Below, piece by piece: positions 11,068 through 22,573 of a stretch of 64,000 nt of DNA; positions within the stretch are counted from its first letter, which is position 1; each line of letters begins with the position of its first letter. The notes under the pieces are model-generated. The model did no database searches. It was not told the DNA's origin and saw only the letters and a program-made list of their open reading frames with translations. The stretch is from Yersinia aldovae ATCC 35236 (GTDB lineage: Bacteria > Pseudomonadota > Gammaproteobacteria > Enterobacterales > Enterobacteriaceae). Both the position numbers and the translations under genes were made by a program. Location of the stretch: the NCBI RefSeq assembly GCF_000173735.1, contig NZ_ACCB01000011.1, forward strand, positions 1 through 64,000, given 5' to 3'.

Positions 11068-11717
11068 TGAGTTAAATCCAGCACCTTAGTCACCAATTTA
11101 TCAATGCCTTTTGCTGCTTCAGAAATTGACCCTGCCAACATGTAAGCCGGTGTTGTCACCACTTTATTTTCAGCATCAACCACCACATCATCAGCAGGGC
11201 AAATAATATGCTCTCCGCCCATAATTTCAATTGCCTCAATCGTGTCGGGATCGTTACCAATAGTCAGGCGTACTGGCTTACCCAGCAGTTTGGGCAGCAT
11301 TACCGGAGAAATACACATAAACCCAATTGGTTTACCTGACTTATGCATTGATTGCGTCAACTTAACTAAATCCGGATCAATAACACATTCAGGACCTTGT
11401 ATTGCAAAATCGCTCAAGTTCTTTGCCGAACCAAAACCCCCAGGGACAATCAGGGCATCTAGTCGGTTTGAGTCCGCATCGCAGAGCGGAGCAATCTGTC
11501 CACGGGCAATCCGCGCAGACTCCACTAAAACATTCCGCTCCTGCGCAACCACCTCACCATTAAAGTGATTAATAACATGAAGTTGTGGTTTGTTTGGCGC
11601 GAAGAACAATACGCGTGCACCCGCACGATCCAATGCCAGAATGGTTAAGACAGACTCATGTATCTCGGCACCGTCGTAAACACCACATCCACTGAGTACC
11701 ACACCGACTGTTTTCAT
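11064..11717 (-). CDS. elbB: Glyoxalase ElbB (DJ-1/PfpI superfamily)
   Basis: Class I glutamine-amidotransferase-like protein of 217 residues. E. coli ElbB has glyoxalase activity on small dicarbonyls and was found as an enhancer of isoprenoid production. Motifs are [16 protein letters not shown] at the N-terminus, [18 protein letters not shown], and the nucleophile-elbow Cys in [10 protein letters not shown]. It is upstream of and overlapping mtgA, as in E. coli. Confidence 0.93.
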   Translation of the reverse strand: MKTVGVVLSGCGVYDGAEIHESVLTILALDRAGARVLFFAPNKPQLHVINHFNGEVVAQERNVLVESARIARGQIAPLCDADSNRLDALIVPGGFGSAKNLSDFAIQGPECVIDPDLVKLTQSMHKSGKPIGFMCISPVMLPKLLGKPVRLTIGNDPDTIEAIEIMGGEHIICPADDVVVDAENKVVTTPAYMLAGSISEAAKGIDKLVTKVLDLTQ

Positions 11718-12071
11718 CTCACCTCTCCTTTTCTCACTATGTCAATCGCTTAATACGTTCGAGTAACAAAGATGTGTCTCTATCACAAATTTTAATGAAT
11801 CTTGTAACAAGAGCGCTTACATTTGCTATGTTGTTGCTTGTATGATGTATGGACGAATCCTTACAATCTGCGAATTCACTCGAAATCGAAATAATATACT
11901 CTCAATAATTCGAGTTACAGGATGGCGGCAACTGAGCGAATCCCCAATCGGTAAACGATTGGGCGAATGAAAGCAGCCAACGCACATGTAACCTGGAGTA
12001 TGACGAGTGTCGCAGGTTAACGATTTCCCTGGTGTTGGCGCAGTATTCGCGCACCCCGGCCTCGGTCGAGG
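11718..12071. other. arcB-elbB intergenic region with ERIC
   Basis: This 354-bp spacer holds the elbB promoter region (AT-rich, 11750-11890) and an ERIC element next to the arcB stop. I see no gene. Since arcB and elbB point the same way, the ERIC would be transcribed if arcB transcription reads through. Confidence 0.6.
11895..12010. repeat. ERIC element, core-variant copy
   Basis: The left end TATACTCTCAATAATTCGAG plus TTACAGGATGGCGGCAACTGAG and the right end CACATGTAACCTGGAGTATG match ERIC termini. The inner core AATCCCCAATCGG / CCGATT-like segment forms a short hairpin (CCCCAATCG with CGATTGGG) in place of the usual AGGAGCTTACA core. Length is about 116 bp. Confidence 0.8.
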
Positions 12072-14408
12072 TTATTTTTTTTCAGCTTTCGCCGCCCACT
12101 CACGTAACACCTGCACATCATTGCGCCATTCTAATTTTAATTCATCAACCCAATCTTGCACGTTATCCCACCATGCTGGCAGTGTCGGGGTTTGAATTTG
12201 TTGTGCAAGCTGCTGTATGTGGCGTAAACCTACCGACCCCGCCGCACCCTTAATTTTATGTGCTTCTTCGGTAATGCCCTTTTGATCCCGCGCCGTCATG
12301 TTCGAATCCAGCACCGCCAAATAACTCGGCATCATTTGTTCAAACATTTCCAGGCTTTGATAGATCAATTGTGGGCCAACCAGGTCGATGTATTGTTCCA
12401 GCATGGCTGTATCAAGTAACGATTCGTGGGTTTGCATCACTTTATGCTCCTGTTTTTTTGCCGCGTTTAAGGGCTTCTGATCCCAGAATTGCTTGATCAT
12501 CGCCGTAAGAGCGGGAACGGACAACGGCTTACTCAGCACATCATCCATTCCGGCATCTAAATATTCTTTTTTATCTTTTAGAACGTTAGCGGTTAACGCT
12601 ACCAGCGGTGGTAACGATTGCTGGCCATAGTCCGCACGAATTTTCCGCGCAATATCCAGCCCACTCATATCTGGCAATTGAATATCCAGCAGCACCAAAT
12701 CAAAATCATCAGGCTTGAACATCGCCAAGGCATCGTGGCCGTTCATCGCCACTTCAACACTGTTACCTAATTTTTCTAATACAGAACGCGCTACGATGAC
12801 GTTCAGCTCGATATCTTCCACCAGCAATATGTGCAGAGCAGGTAGTGGTATCTCCTCGCTTGACGGCACACTGAAAGCCTCCGGCACTGCGGGAGCCTGG
12901 ATAGTCAGCGTAAAGCAAGAACCGGCCCCTTGCCGACTTTGCACGGTAATATCGCCTCCCATGCTTTGTGCCAGACGTTTAGAAACCGCCAGGCCGATAC
13001 CCGTACCGGTAGCAGGCTGACCGCCATTGTGGTCTTTCACCTGATAGTACATGGCGAAAATCTTATCTTGTTCTTCTTCAGGGATACCCATGCCAGAGTC
13101 TTCTACTTCAAAAGTCAGGCGGTCGGTGTCCTCACGGTGTACCCGTACCACAATTTTGCCTTGCTGGGTAAACTTCACCGCATTACCAATTAGATTCCAT
13201 AGGATTTGGCGCAAGCGAGTGCCATCGGTAATCACCTTTTCCGGCAATGGCAGTTGCGGTTCCATAATGAATTTCAGCCCTTTCGGTTGAACCAACAGGC
13301 CAGAGAGGTTTTCCAGATCCGCCATAAAACCAGTAAAATCAATTGGTTGATTATCAAGCTGAACTTTCCGTCGCTCAAGTTTATCCATCTCAATGATATC
13401 GTTGAAAATATTCCCAAGCGTGATAGCACTGACGTGAATGGTTTTGAGGTATTTCAGTTGTTCTGCGTCTAATTCAGTATCCAGCAGAATGCGACTCAGG
13501 CCAACAATGCCATTAAGGGGGGTCCGCAACTCATGGCTGATAGTTGAGATGAAGGTGGTTTTATCCCTACTGGCGTTCTCCAGCGCGTCCTGATAGCGCT
13601 TACGCTCGGTTATATCGCGCCCGAAGCCCATCAACCCATGCCGTTTGCCTACACGATCATAAAACGGCACTTTTCGCAGCTCAAAGCAGGCTTTACGGCC
13701 ATCGGGATACACCAACCACTGTTCGTAGGTCAGGGAAACATTGTGGCGGAAGACTTTTTCATCGGTTTCCATCACTTTTTCAGCGATATCGGGGGCGTAA
13801 ACATCTTTTGGCGTCAATCCGACTAGCTGCTTCTCACTTTTACCGATTAGCAGTTCCATCGCCCGGTTGCAGCCGGAGAATTCATTGTCTTCGTTACGGT
13901 AATAGACCAAATCCGGTGAGGCATCCAAAAAGGAGCGCAATAAGGCTGACTGCTGCCCTAGCTCAACCTGAGCCTGTTCACGGTGGCCCATTTCTTCTTT
14001 CAGTTTGTCGACCACTTGCAGATGCGCTTTTTCGGCTTTTTCCCGTTCGACGATTTCCTGATTAAGTTGTGCAATATTTTCCGTCAATTGCTTATTCAGC
14101 TCCAGATCACGATACCGCATCACTTCAAGCTTTTCGACCAGTCGTGACAGGCGCTGGCGCGACTCCTCCAGTTGCTCAACCACCACCGATAAGAAGTAGA
14201 CCGCCCACGGGGTTATCAGCAAGCCAAAGAAGATAGAGCGCACCAGATCAAGAACCCCGACAGAACCGCTCAAGACTAACGTGACGGCCATCTGAACCAC
14301 CATCGCCAGCAACACCAACACCGATGCCAATAGCAACGAGAAGCGAACCAGCCCTAACTTAACCATTAAATCAACGTAGTACTGGGCTAATACCCTGATT
14401 TGCTTCAT
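12072..14408 (-). CDS. arcB: Aerobic respiration control sensor kinase ArcB
   Basis: Inner-membrane tripartite hybrid histidine kinase that senses quinone redox state and phosphorylates ArcA. The ATG giving MKQIRVLAQYYVDLMVKLGL yields 778 residues, the E. coli length. Order: two membrane helices (about 25-75), coiled coil (80-150), PAS (155-270), HisKA with His near 290 in FISTISHELRTPLNG, HATPase, receiver with Asp in FDLVLLDIQLPDMSG, and Hpt with His in EEAHKIKGAAGSVGL. An in-frame GTG/ATG 54 bp upstream is less likely. A full ERIC ends 40 bp before the start. Confidence 0.96.
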   Translation of the reverse strand: MKQIRVLAQYYVDLMVKLGLVRFSLLLASVLVLLAMVVQMAVTLVLSGSVGVLDLVRSIFFGLLITPWAVYFLSVVVEQLEESRQRLSRLVEKLEVMRYRDLELNKQLTENIAQLNQEIVEREKAEKAHLQVVDKLKEEMGHREQAQVELGQQSALLRSFLDASPDLVYYRNEDNEFSGCNRAMELLIGKSEKQLVGLTPKDVYAPDIAEKVMETDEKVFRHNVSLTYEQWLVYPDGRKACFELRKVPFYDRVGKRHGLMGFGRDITERKRYQDALENASRDKTTFISTISHELRTPLNGIVGLSRILLDTELDAEQLKYLKTIHVSAITLGNIFNDIIEMDKLERRKVQLDNQPIDFTGFMADLENLSGLLVQPKGLKFIMEPQLPLPEKVITDGTRLRQILWNLIGNAVKFTQQGKIVVRVHREDTDRLTFEVEDSGMGIPEEEQDKIFAMYYQVKDHNGGQPATGTGIGLAVSKRLAQSMGGDITVQSRQGAGSCFTLTIQAPAVPEAFSVPSSEEIPLPALHILLVEDIELNVIVARSVLEKLGNSVEVAMNGHDALAMFKPDDFDLVLLDIQLPDMSGLDIARKIRADYGQQSLPPLVALTANVLKDKKEYLDAGMDDVLSKPLSVPALTAMIKQFWDQKPLNAAKKQEHKVMQTHESLLDTAMLEQYIDLVGPQLIYQSLEMFEQMMPSYLAVLDSNMTARDQKGITEEAHKIKGAAGSVGLRHIQQLAQQIQTPTLPAWWDNVQDWVDELKLEWRNDVQVLREWAAKAEKK

Positions 14409-14447
14409 AGCAGCTCCTGTCTGTGTTTCTGGATATCCCTTGGAATC

Positions 14448-14574
14448 TATACCCAAAGTCATTGGAGTCGCAGGTAGGCAGCCAGCAAGCGAATCCCGAT
14501 GAGCTTACACAAGTAAGTGATTCGGGTAAGTGCGCACAGCTAACAACCCTGCGACTTCAAGTACGAAGGGTATA
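14448..14574. repeat. Full-length ERIC element upstream of arcB
   Basis: Exactly 127 bp, from TATACCCAAAGTCATTGGAG to CTTCAAGTACGAAGGGTATA, with the internal GAGCTTACACAAGTAAGTGA core. The termini are inverted repeats. It lies 40 bp upstream of the arcB ATG, so it either contains the arcB promoter or is in the 5' UTR. Confidence 0.92.
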
Positions 14575-14838
14575 AATCATACCGCAAAACTGGGCCGAGA
14601 TAAGATGGCTTGCTCAGAAGTGTGGAAAAGATTGCAACTCACGGTGAGATATTGGGAACAAACTGATTATCTGCCAATAAACGGTAGGCATAGCCAAAAT
14701 AAGGTGGGGGTCAAAACTTACGGTGTAGCGAGCTAAGCCAGACTGAGTGCGTACAGCGCGGAAAAACCGGAGCGTACACGCAGTACGTGAGGATTTTGAG
14801 CACTGCACAATCTCAGTATGGCGACGCGCAGTAGCCGG
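14575..14838. other. Spacer with repeat-like block before yhcC 3' end
   Basis: No gene is visible. The right part (about 14740-14838) contains GCGTACAGCGCGG and GAGCGTACACGCAGTACGTGA; CGTAC (14773-14777) and GTACG (14783-14787) form a small hairpin. The style of this segment (TTGAGCACTGCACAATCTCAGTATGGCGACG in part) resembles dispersed intergenic repeats of Yersinia, which I recall only loosely. It abuts the yhcC stop. The arcB promoter is expected in the left part. Confidence 0.4.
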
Positions 14839-15741
14839 TCACAAAGCAGAGGCTTGTCCACCACGAGCCAGCATATAATTATTCAGCTCATTCATCCCGG
14901 TCCAGCGATTGGCGCACCACAATGGCGCAAGCAGCGTTGGTCTGCGGGCGCTGGCAGAAATCCGGTGATAGACAATCTCAGCCGGGGTATGGCGGATCAT
15001 TTCACCGGCAATCAGCACATAGTCCTCCAACGCCAGTTCTGACAAACGCCCTGCTCGCCACGCTTTGCCCATCGTGCTGCCCTCAACGATATGCAGTGGG
15101 TGCAGTTTTATCCCATCAACACCGGTGACCACCACATTATCCAGAGTCTCCATGCACTGAACCTGATTCTCACCGGGCAAACCGACAATCAAATGACAAC
15201 ATACTTTCAACCCACGGGCGCGGGCGCGACGGGCTGTTTGTTGGTAGCAGGCAAAATCATGGCCGCGATTAATACGTTTGAGGGTTTTATCATTAGCGGT
15301 CTGTAACCCCAGTTCCAACCAAACTTCATAACCCTGCTGCTGATAGCCACTGAGTAAATCCAGCACCGCATCTGGCACACAATCGGGGCGCGTCCCGACA
15401 CACAAACCGACAATATCCGCCTCGGCCAACGCCAGCTCATACATCGCCGCGAGCGTATTCACTTCTGCATAAGTACTGGTATAAGCCTGAAAGTAAGCCA
15501 GATAACGGTTTGCACGATTGGCTTTTTTAGCCTGCTCTGCCAGTTGCTGCGCAATGCCCTGTTGCTGCATTTGCTCATCGGCAAATGAGGCCACATTACA
15601 AAAAGTGCAGCCACCACGCCCAAGAGTGCCATCGCGGTTCGGGCAGCTAAACCCGCCGTGTAGCGTGAGTTTATGAATTTTTTCACCGTAGCGGCGCTGT
15701 AAATCCGCACCAAACATATTGACTAATTTCTGCAACTGCAT
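14839..15741 (-). CDS. yhcC: Radical SAM protein YhcC
   Basis: Radical SAM enzyme of the TIGR01212 family, about 300 residues, reaction unknown. The iron-sulfur cluster cysteines are in FSCPNRDGTLGRGGCTFCN. Further conserved parts are YLAYFQAYTSTYAEV, GLCVGTRPDCVPDAVLDLL and LELGLQTANDKTLKRINRGH. I take the internal ATG giving MQLQKLVNMFGADLQRRYG, as in E. coli. The C-terminus stops at GGQASAL, shorter than the E. coli protein, where further residues follow this point. It diverges from gltB. Confidence 0.92.
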   Translation of the reverse strand: MQLQKLVNMFGADLQRRYGEKIHKLTLHGGFSCPNRDGTLGRGGCTFCNVASFADEQMQQQGIAQQLAEQAKKANRANRYLAYFQAYTSTYAEVNTLAAMYELALAEADIVGLCVGTRPDCVPDAVLDLLSGYQQQGYEVWLELGLQTANDKTLKRINRGHDFACYQQTARRARARGLKVCCHLIVGLPGENQVQCMETLDNVVVTGVDGIKLHPLHIVEGSTMGKAWRAGRLSELALEDYVLIAGEMIRHTPAEIVYHRISASARRPTLLAPLWCANRWTGMNELNNYMLARGGQASAL

Positions 15742-16438
15742 AATCTTGGCACTGCCTGTCAAAAAAGAGCTTAAGGCTACCCGCTAGCGATACAATTCGC
15801 GATGACAGAGATCAACTCCCACCCCCTTGGGTGCAGCTGCGCATAATCATTCACTATAAACGAAAATAAAATCACTTGACCGATGATTAAATTTTCTTAT
15901 TTCAGCCAAGCTCATAGTGCTTCTATTACAATTCAGTGAAAAATAGTTTTAAATTCCAATAAATACATAAATAACAGTATATAACTCCAACATCACCACC
16001 AGCACTAGCATGGTGCAGAGATTTGACGATTGCCCTATAGTGAGACAGCTCACATTTTAAGACCTAACACTACCCGTCCAGGATCAAGAAAAAACACCAA
16101 TAAAATTATATTTATCATAATGATGTAATCATTTATTACCTTAAAGATAGTTCTTAAGCCTATATTTGACCTGAGTATTCTTTCTCGCTAAGTTGGAAGT
16201 CCGCTGGAAGCTTTCTAGACGGGCAAACGTCTAGTCATAATTATGCAGTAATTTAAGACTCCCTCTTAAAACAAGTCTTATACCACTTGTGAGAACCGTC
16301 ACAAGAGGCCATTGGCGGAGGGCGGAAAAGCAGATTTGTCGCGAAATACGCGCCTGTCAGCCCAGCCCGCCTGATGTCGAGATGGCCTTCTGGAGTCGGT
16401 TTGTGAGAGTCTCGCAGAGCCTGGGGAGGTTCACTGAT
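15742..16438 (+). promoter_or_regulatory. yhcC-gltB divergent region and gltB leader
   Basis: A 697-bp spacer, strongly AT-rich between 15840 and 16200 as expected for Lrp- and IHF-bound control regions of gltBD. In the gltB direction two perfect hairpins are seen: CTAGACG/CGTCTAG (16215-16221 with 16228-16234) and CTTGTGA/TCACAAG (16286-16292 with 16299-16305). An open frame continues 50 codons upstream of gltB from here but has no good start or family match. Exact promoter positions cannot be fixed by eye. Confidence 0.5.
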
Positions 16439-19400
16439 ATGTTGTACGATAAATCCCTTGAGAGGGACAACTGTGGTTTCGGCCTAATCGCCCACATAGA
16501 AGGCGAACCTAGCCATAAGGTCGTGCGTACCGCAATACACGCACTGGCCCGCATGCAACACCGTGGCGCGATACTTGCTGATGGCAAGACCGGCGACGGT
16601 TGTGGCCTGTTATTACAAAAACCGGATCGCTTTTTCCGGATGGTCGCTGAAGAACGCGGATGGCGTTTGGCCAAAAACTATGCCGTCGGCATGATGTTTC
16701 TCAGTCAGGACGAAGAACTCGCCAAGGCAAGCCGCCGCATTGTAGAAGAAGAATTGCAAAACGAAACGCTGTCGATTATCGGCTGGCGTGAAGTGCCGAC
16801 CAACCCGGATGTTCTCGGTGAAATTGCCCTCTCCTCCCTGCCTCGGATTGAACAGATTTTTGTGAACGCCCCTGCTGGCTGGCGTCCACGTGATATGGAA
16901 CGCCGCCTGTTTGTGGCGCGTCGCCGTATCGAAAAGCGTATTTCAGAAGATAAAGATTTCTACGTATGTAGTTTCTCTAATCTGGTGACGATCTATAAAG
17001 GCTTATGTATGCCTGCGGATCTGCCCCGTTTTTATCTTGATTTGGCTGACCTGCGCATGGAGTCGGCTATCTGCCTGTTCCATCAGCGCTTCTCAACCAA
17101 CACTGTACCGCGCTGGCCGCTGGCTCAACCATTCCGTTATCTGGCCCACAACGGCGAAATCAATACCATCGCCGGTAACCGCCAATGGGCACGGGCGCGG
17201 GCTTATAAATTCAAAACACCATTAATCCCCGATTTGCAGGATGCGGCTCCTTTCGTCAATGAGACCGGCTCGGACTCCAGTTCACTGGATAACATGCTGG
17301 AACTGTTCCTCAGCGGCGGGATGGACCTGCTCCGTGCCATGCGTCTGTTAGTGCCACCGGCCTGGCAGAACAACCCGGATATGGATACCGACCTGCGCGC
17401 CTTCTTTGACTTCAACTCCATGCATATGGAGCCATGGGATGGCCCGGCCGGGATTGTGATGTCAGATGGCCGCTATGCTGCCTGTAACCTTGACCGTAAT
17501 GGCCTGCGCCCGGCGCGCTATGTCATCACCAAAGATAAACTCATCACCTGCGCTTCTGAAGTCGGTATCTGGGATTACCAGCCCGATGAAGTGATTGAAA
17601 AAGGTCGCGTCGGCCCTGGTGAACTGATGGTGATCGACACCCGCAGCGGCAAGATCCTGCATTCTGCCGAAACCGATAACGATCTGAAAAGCCGCCACCC
17701 GTATAAAGAGTGGATGGAGAAGAACGTTAAGCGTCTGGTGCCATTCGAAGATCTGCCTGAAGATCAAGTAGGTAGCCGCGAGTTAGATGACTCGACACTG
17801 GAAACTTATCAGAAGCAATTTGGTTACAGCAGCGAAGAGCTGGATCAAGTCATCCGCGTGTTGGGTGAAATTGGTCAGGAAGCCACCGGCTCAATGGGGG
17901 ATGACACCCCGTTTGCCGTGCTTTCCAGCGGCCCTCGTATTATTTACGATTACTTCCGCCAGCAATTTGCGCAAGTCACCAACCCACCAATTGATCCGCT
18001 GCGAGAAGCGCACGTCATGTCACTCGCCACCAGTATTGGCCGTGAAATGAACGTATTCTGCGAAGCCGAAGGTCAGGCGCACCGTCTGAGCTTTAAATCG
18101 CCGATCTTGCTGTTCTCTGACTTCCAGCAGTTAACCACGCTGGAAGGGGAATACTACCGCGCTGATCGGCTGGATCTGACTTTTGATCCGGCTGAGACTG
18201 ATTTAGAACAAGCGGTGCTGGCGTTATGCGAAGAAGCAGAACGTAAAGTGCGTGATGGTGCCGTGATGCTGGTGCTATCAGACCGTGCCATTGCGCCTAA
18301 CCGCCTGCCGGTGCCGGCTCCTATGGCAGTGGGTGCTATCCAGACTCGCCTGGTAGAAAAAAACCTGCGTTGCGATGCCAACATTATTGTTGAAACCGCC
18401 AGCGCCCGCGACCCACATCACTTCGCGGTATTGCTCGGTTTTGGTGCTACTGCGATTTACCCTTATTTAGCTTATGAATCACTGGCTAAATTGGTTGATA
18501 CCCAAGCTATTGATAAGAAGTATCGCGATGTGATGCTGAACTATCGTAACGGTATCAATAAAGGGCTGTACAAAATCATGTCCAAAATGGGCATTTCAAC
18601 CGTGGCATCATACCGTTGCGCCAAACTGTTTGAAGCCGTTGGCCTGCATCGTGACCTGACCAACCTGTGTTTCCAGGGCGTGGTTAGCCGCATCGGCGGA
18701 GCCAGTTTCAGTGATTTCCAACAGGATTTACAGAATCTGTCCAAACGTGCCTGGCTGAAACGCAAGCCACTGGATCAGGGCGGGTTACTGAAATTTGTCC
18801 ACAACGGCGAATACCATGCATATAACCCGGATGTGGTCAGCACCTTACAAACTGCGGTTCACAGCGGCGAATACAGTGATTATCAGGTTTACGCCAAGCT
18901 GGTGAATGAGCGCCCGATTGCCACTTTGCGCGATCTGTTAGCCATTAAACCGCAAGGCACGCCGATCCCGGTAGATCAGGTTGAACCGGCCGAATCACTG
19001 TTCAAGCGCTTTGATACTGCCGCCATGTCCATCGGCGCACTCAGCCCAGAAGCCCATGAATCATTAGCCATCGCCATGAACAGCCTCGGCGGGTTCTCTA
19101 ACTCCGGTGAAGGCGGTGAAGACCCTGCGCGCTATGGCACTAATAAGGTTTCCCGTATCAAGCAGGTGGCATCAGGCCGTTTCGGTGTCACACCGGCGTA
19201 TCTGGTGAACGCCGATGTTATCCAGATCAAAGTGGCACAAGGGGCGAAACCGGGTGAAGGCGGCCAATTACCGGGTGATAAAGTCACGCCGTATATCGCC
19301 AAACTGCGTTATTCCGTGCCTGGTGTGACCTTGATTTCCCCACCACCGCACCATGATATTTATTCAATCGAAGACTTGGCACAGCTCATTTTCGACTTGA

Positions 19401-20899
19401 AACAGGTCAACCCGAAAGCACTGATTTCGGTGAAACTGGTTTCTGAACCCGGTGTTGGCACCATTGCAACCGGTGTAGCAAAAGCCTATGCCGACCTGAT
19501 TACTATTGCAGGATACGACGGTGGTACCGGTGCCAGCCCGCTGTCCTCAGTGAAATATGCGGGTTGCCCGTGGGAACTGGGGCTGGTGGAAACACAACAA
19601 GCACTGGTTGCCAACGGCCTGCGCCATAAAATCCGCCTGCAAGTGGATGGTGGTCTGAAAACTGGTGTTGATATTGTTAAAGCCGCGATTCTGGGTGCAG
19701 AAAGCTTCGGCTTCGGTACCGGCCCTATGGTGGCACTCGGTTGTAAATACTTACGTATTTGCCACCTGAATAACTGCGCCACCGGTGTAGCAACTCAGGA
19801 TGAAAAACTGCGCCGTGACCATTATCACGGTTTGCCTGAACGGGTGGTTAACTACTTCCAGTTTATCGCGCGGGAAACCCGTGAAATCATGGCCGAGCTG
19901 GGTGTCAGCCAACTGGTTGATTTGATTGGCCGCACCGATATGCTGCTGGAACTTGATGGTATCTCTGCCAAGCAAAATAAACTGGATCTGTCGCCAATGC
20001 TGCAAACCGCTACGCCGCATCCGGGTAAGGCACTGTATTGCACCGAAAATAATCCGCCGTTCGATAAAGGCGTATTGAACAAAGAGTTATTGGCGCAAGC
20101 TGAACCCTACATTGAAGCCAAACAGAGCAAGACGTTTTACTTTGATATCCGCAACACCGACCGCTCCGTGGGTGCGGCGTTATCCGGCGCGATTGCCACC
20201 AAACATGGCGATCAGGGCATGGTAACTGACCCGATCAAAGCCTACTTCTCCGGCACTGCCGGTCAGAGCTTTGGCGTGTGGAATGCCGGTGGCGTTGAGC
20301 TGACCCTAACCGGCGATGCCAACGACTATGTCGGTAAAGGCATGGCCGGTGGCCGCATTGCGGTGCGCCCTCCTGTCGGTTCTAACTTCCGCAGCCACGA
20401 AGCCAGCATTGTCGGCAACACTTGCCTGTATGGTGCCACTGGCGGCAAGTTGTTCGCTGCTGGCCGGGCCGGTGAGCGTTTCGCGGTACGTAACTCCGGG
20501 GCAATTACCGTCGTGGAAGGTATCGGCGATAACGGTTGTGAATATATGACCGGTGGGATTGTCTGCGTACTGGGCCGTACCGGAATTAACTTCGGTGCAG
20601 GTATGACCGGTGGTTTCGCTTATGTCCTTGATGAAGATGGTGAATTCCGTAAACGTGTTAATCCTGAGCTGGTTGAGGTTCTGGATGTTGATCAACTGGC
20701 AATCCATGAAGAACATTTGCGCGGCCTGATCACTGAGCATGTACAGTTGACGGGTTCTAGCCGTGGTGAAGAAATTCTGGCTAACTGGGCGGAATGGGTG
20801 ACCAAGTTTGCTTTGGTTAAACCGAAATCCAGCGATGTGAAAGCACTGTTGGGCCACCGTAGCCGAACCGCCGCTGAGTTGCGGGTTCAAGCGCAGTAA
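16439..20899 (+). CDS. gltB: Glutamate synthase (NADPH) large subunit
   Basis: Alpha subunit of GOGAT, converting glutamine and 2-oxoglutarate to two glutamates. The ATG at 16439 follows GGGGAGG and gives MLYDKSLERDNCGFG, 1486 residues, the E. coli length. The short propeptide is removed to expose the N-terminal Cys nucleophile of the glutaminase domain. The FMN/synthase domain follows (GGFSNSGEGGEDPARYGTNK), with the 3Fe-4S cysteines in CKYLRICHLNNC and a GXGXG beta-helix domain at the C-terminus (GATGGKLFAAGRAGERFAVR). gltD follows 9 bp later. Confidence 0.97.
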   Translation: MLYDKSLERDNCGFGLIAHIEGEPSHKVVRTAIHALARMQHRGAILADGKTGDGCGLLLQKPDRFFRMVAEERGWRLAKNYAVGMMFLSQDEELAKASRRIVEEELQNETLSIIGWREVPTNPDVLGEIALSSLPRIEQIFVNAPAGWRPRDMERRLFVARRRIEKRISEDKDFYVCSFSNLVTIYKGLCMPADLPRFYLDLADLRMESAICLFHQRFSTNTVPRWPLAQPFRYLAHNGEINTIAGNRQWARARAYKFKTPLIPDLQDAAPFVNETGSDSSSLDNMLELFLSGGMDLLRAMRLLVPPAWQNNPDMDTDLRAFFDFNSMHMEPWDGPAGIVMSDGRYAACNLDRNGLRPARYVITKDKLITCASEVGIWDYQPDEVIEKGRVGPGELMVIDTRSGKILHSAETDNDLKSRHPYKEWMEKNVKRLVPFEDLPEDQVGSRELDDSTLETYQKQFGYSSEELDQVIRVLGEIGQEATGSMGDDTPFAVLSSGPRIIYDYFRQQFAQVTNPPIDPLREAHVMSLATSIGREMNVFCEAEGQAHRLSFKSPILLFSDFQQLTTLEGEYYRADRLDLTFDPAETDLEQAVLALCEEAERKVRDGAVMLVLSDRAIAPNRLPVPAPMAVGAIQTRLVEKNLRCDANIIVETASARDPHHFAVLLGFGATAIYPYLAYESLAKLVDTQAIDKKYRDVMLNYRNGINKGLYKIMSKMGISTVASYRCAKLFEAVGLHRDLTNLCFQGVVSRIGGASFSDFQQDLQNLSKRAWLKRKPLDQGGLLKFVHNGEYHAYNPDVVSTLQTAVHSGEYSDYQVYAKLVNERPIATLRDLLAIKPQGTPIPVDQVEPAESLFKRFDTAAMSIGALSPEAHESLAIAMNSLGGFSNSGEGGEDPARYGTNKVSRIKQVASGRFGVTPAYLVNADVIQIKVAQGAKPGEGGQLPGDKVTPYIAKLRYSVPGVTLISPPPHHDIYSIEDLAQLIFDLKQVNPKALISVKLVSEPGVGTIATGVAKAYADLITIAGYDGGTGASPLSSVKYAGCPWELGLVETQQALVANGLRHKIRLQVDGGLKTGVDIVKAAILGAESFGFGTGPMVALGCKYLRICHLNNCATGVATQDEKLRRDHYHGLPERVVNYFQFIARETREIMAELGVSQLVDLIGRTDMLLELDGISAKQNKLDLSPMLQTATPHPGKALYCTENNPPFDKGVLNKELLAQAEPYIEAKQSKTFYFDIRNTDRSVGAALSGAIATKHGDQGMVTDPIKAYFSGTAGQSFGVWNAGGVELTLTGDANDYVGKGMAGGRIAVRPPVGSNFRSHEASIVGNTCLYGATGGKLFAAGRAGERFAVRNSGAITVVEGIGDNGCEYMTGGIVCVLGRTGINFGAGMTGGFAYVLDEDGEFRKRVNPELVEVLDVDQLAIHEEHLRGLITEHVQLTGSSRGEEILANWAEWVTKFALVKPKSSDVKALLGHRSRTAAELRVQAQ

Positions 20900-22327
<1,428 letters not shown>

Positions 22328-22363
22328 TACCAAAAGTCCTGTTATATACATCCAAAGACATCG

Positions 22364-22387
22364 AGGGCTGGTTATCCAGCCCTTTTT
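22364..22387 (+). terminator. Terminator of gltBD
   Basis: GGGCTGG-TTAT-CCAGCCC followed by TTTTT, about 40 bp after the gltD stop. Confidence 0.88.
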
Positions 22388-22573
22388 ATTGCTATTTTCC
22401 ACTGCATATCCACTCTCATTCAAGATTTTGTAACAATCTCAGTCGCCTTATTTGCAGCATTTTATGCTTTAAGCGCTATAGTAAAGACCAAGTTTGTATT
22501 TTCTTAGGCTGTTGGCCGAATCTCATGGCTGGTCTTATTATTACGCCTTGTTTTAAATAAAGGATTATCTGTT

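Noticed and set aside
12058-12082. Plus-strand terminator CCTCGGTCGAGG with T-run at the arcB end
   Set aside because: No plus-strand gene leads into it, and it lies at the coding end of arcB on the other strand; the stem is very short.
16289-16438. 50-codon N-terminal extension of gltB
   Set aside because: No homology and no good ribosome binding site; the ATG at 16439 gives the standard length and propeptide.
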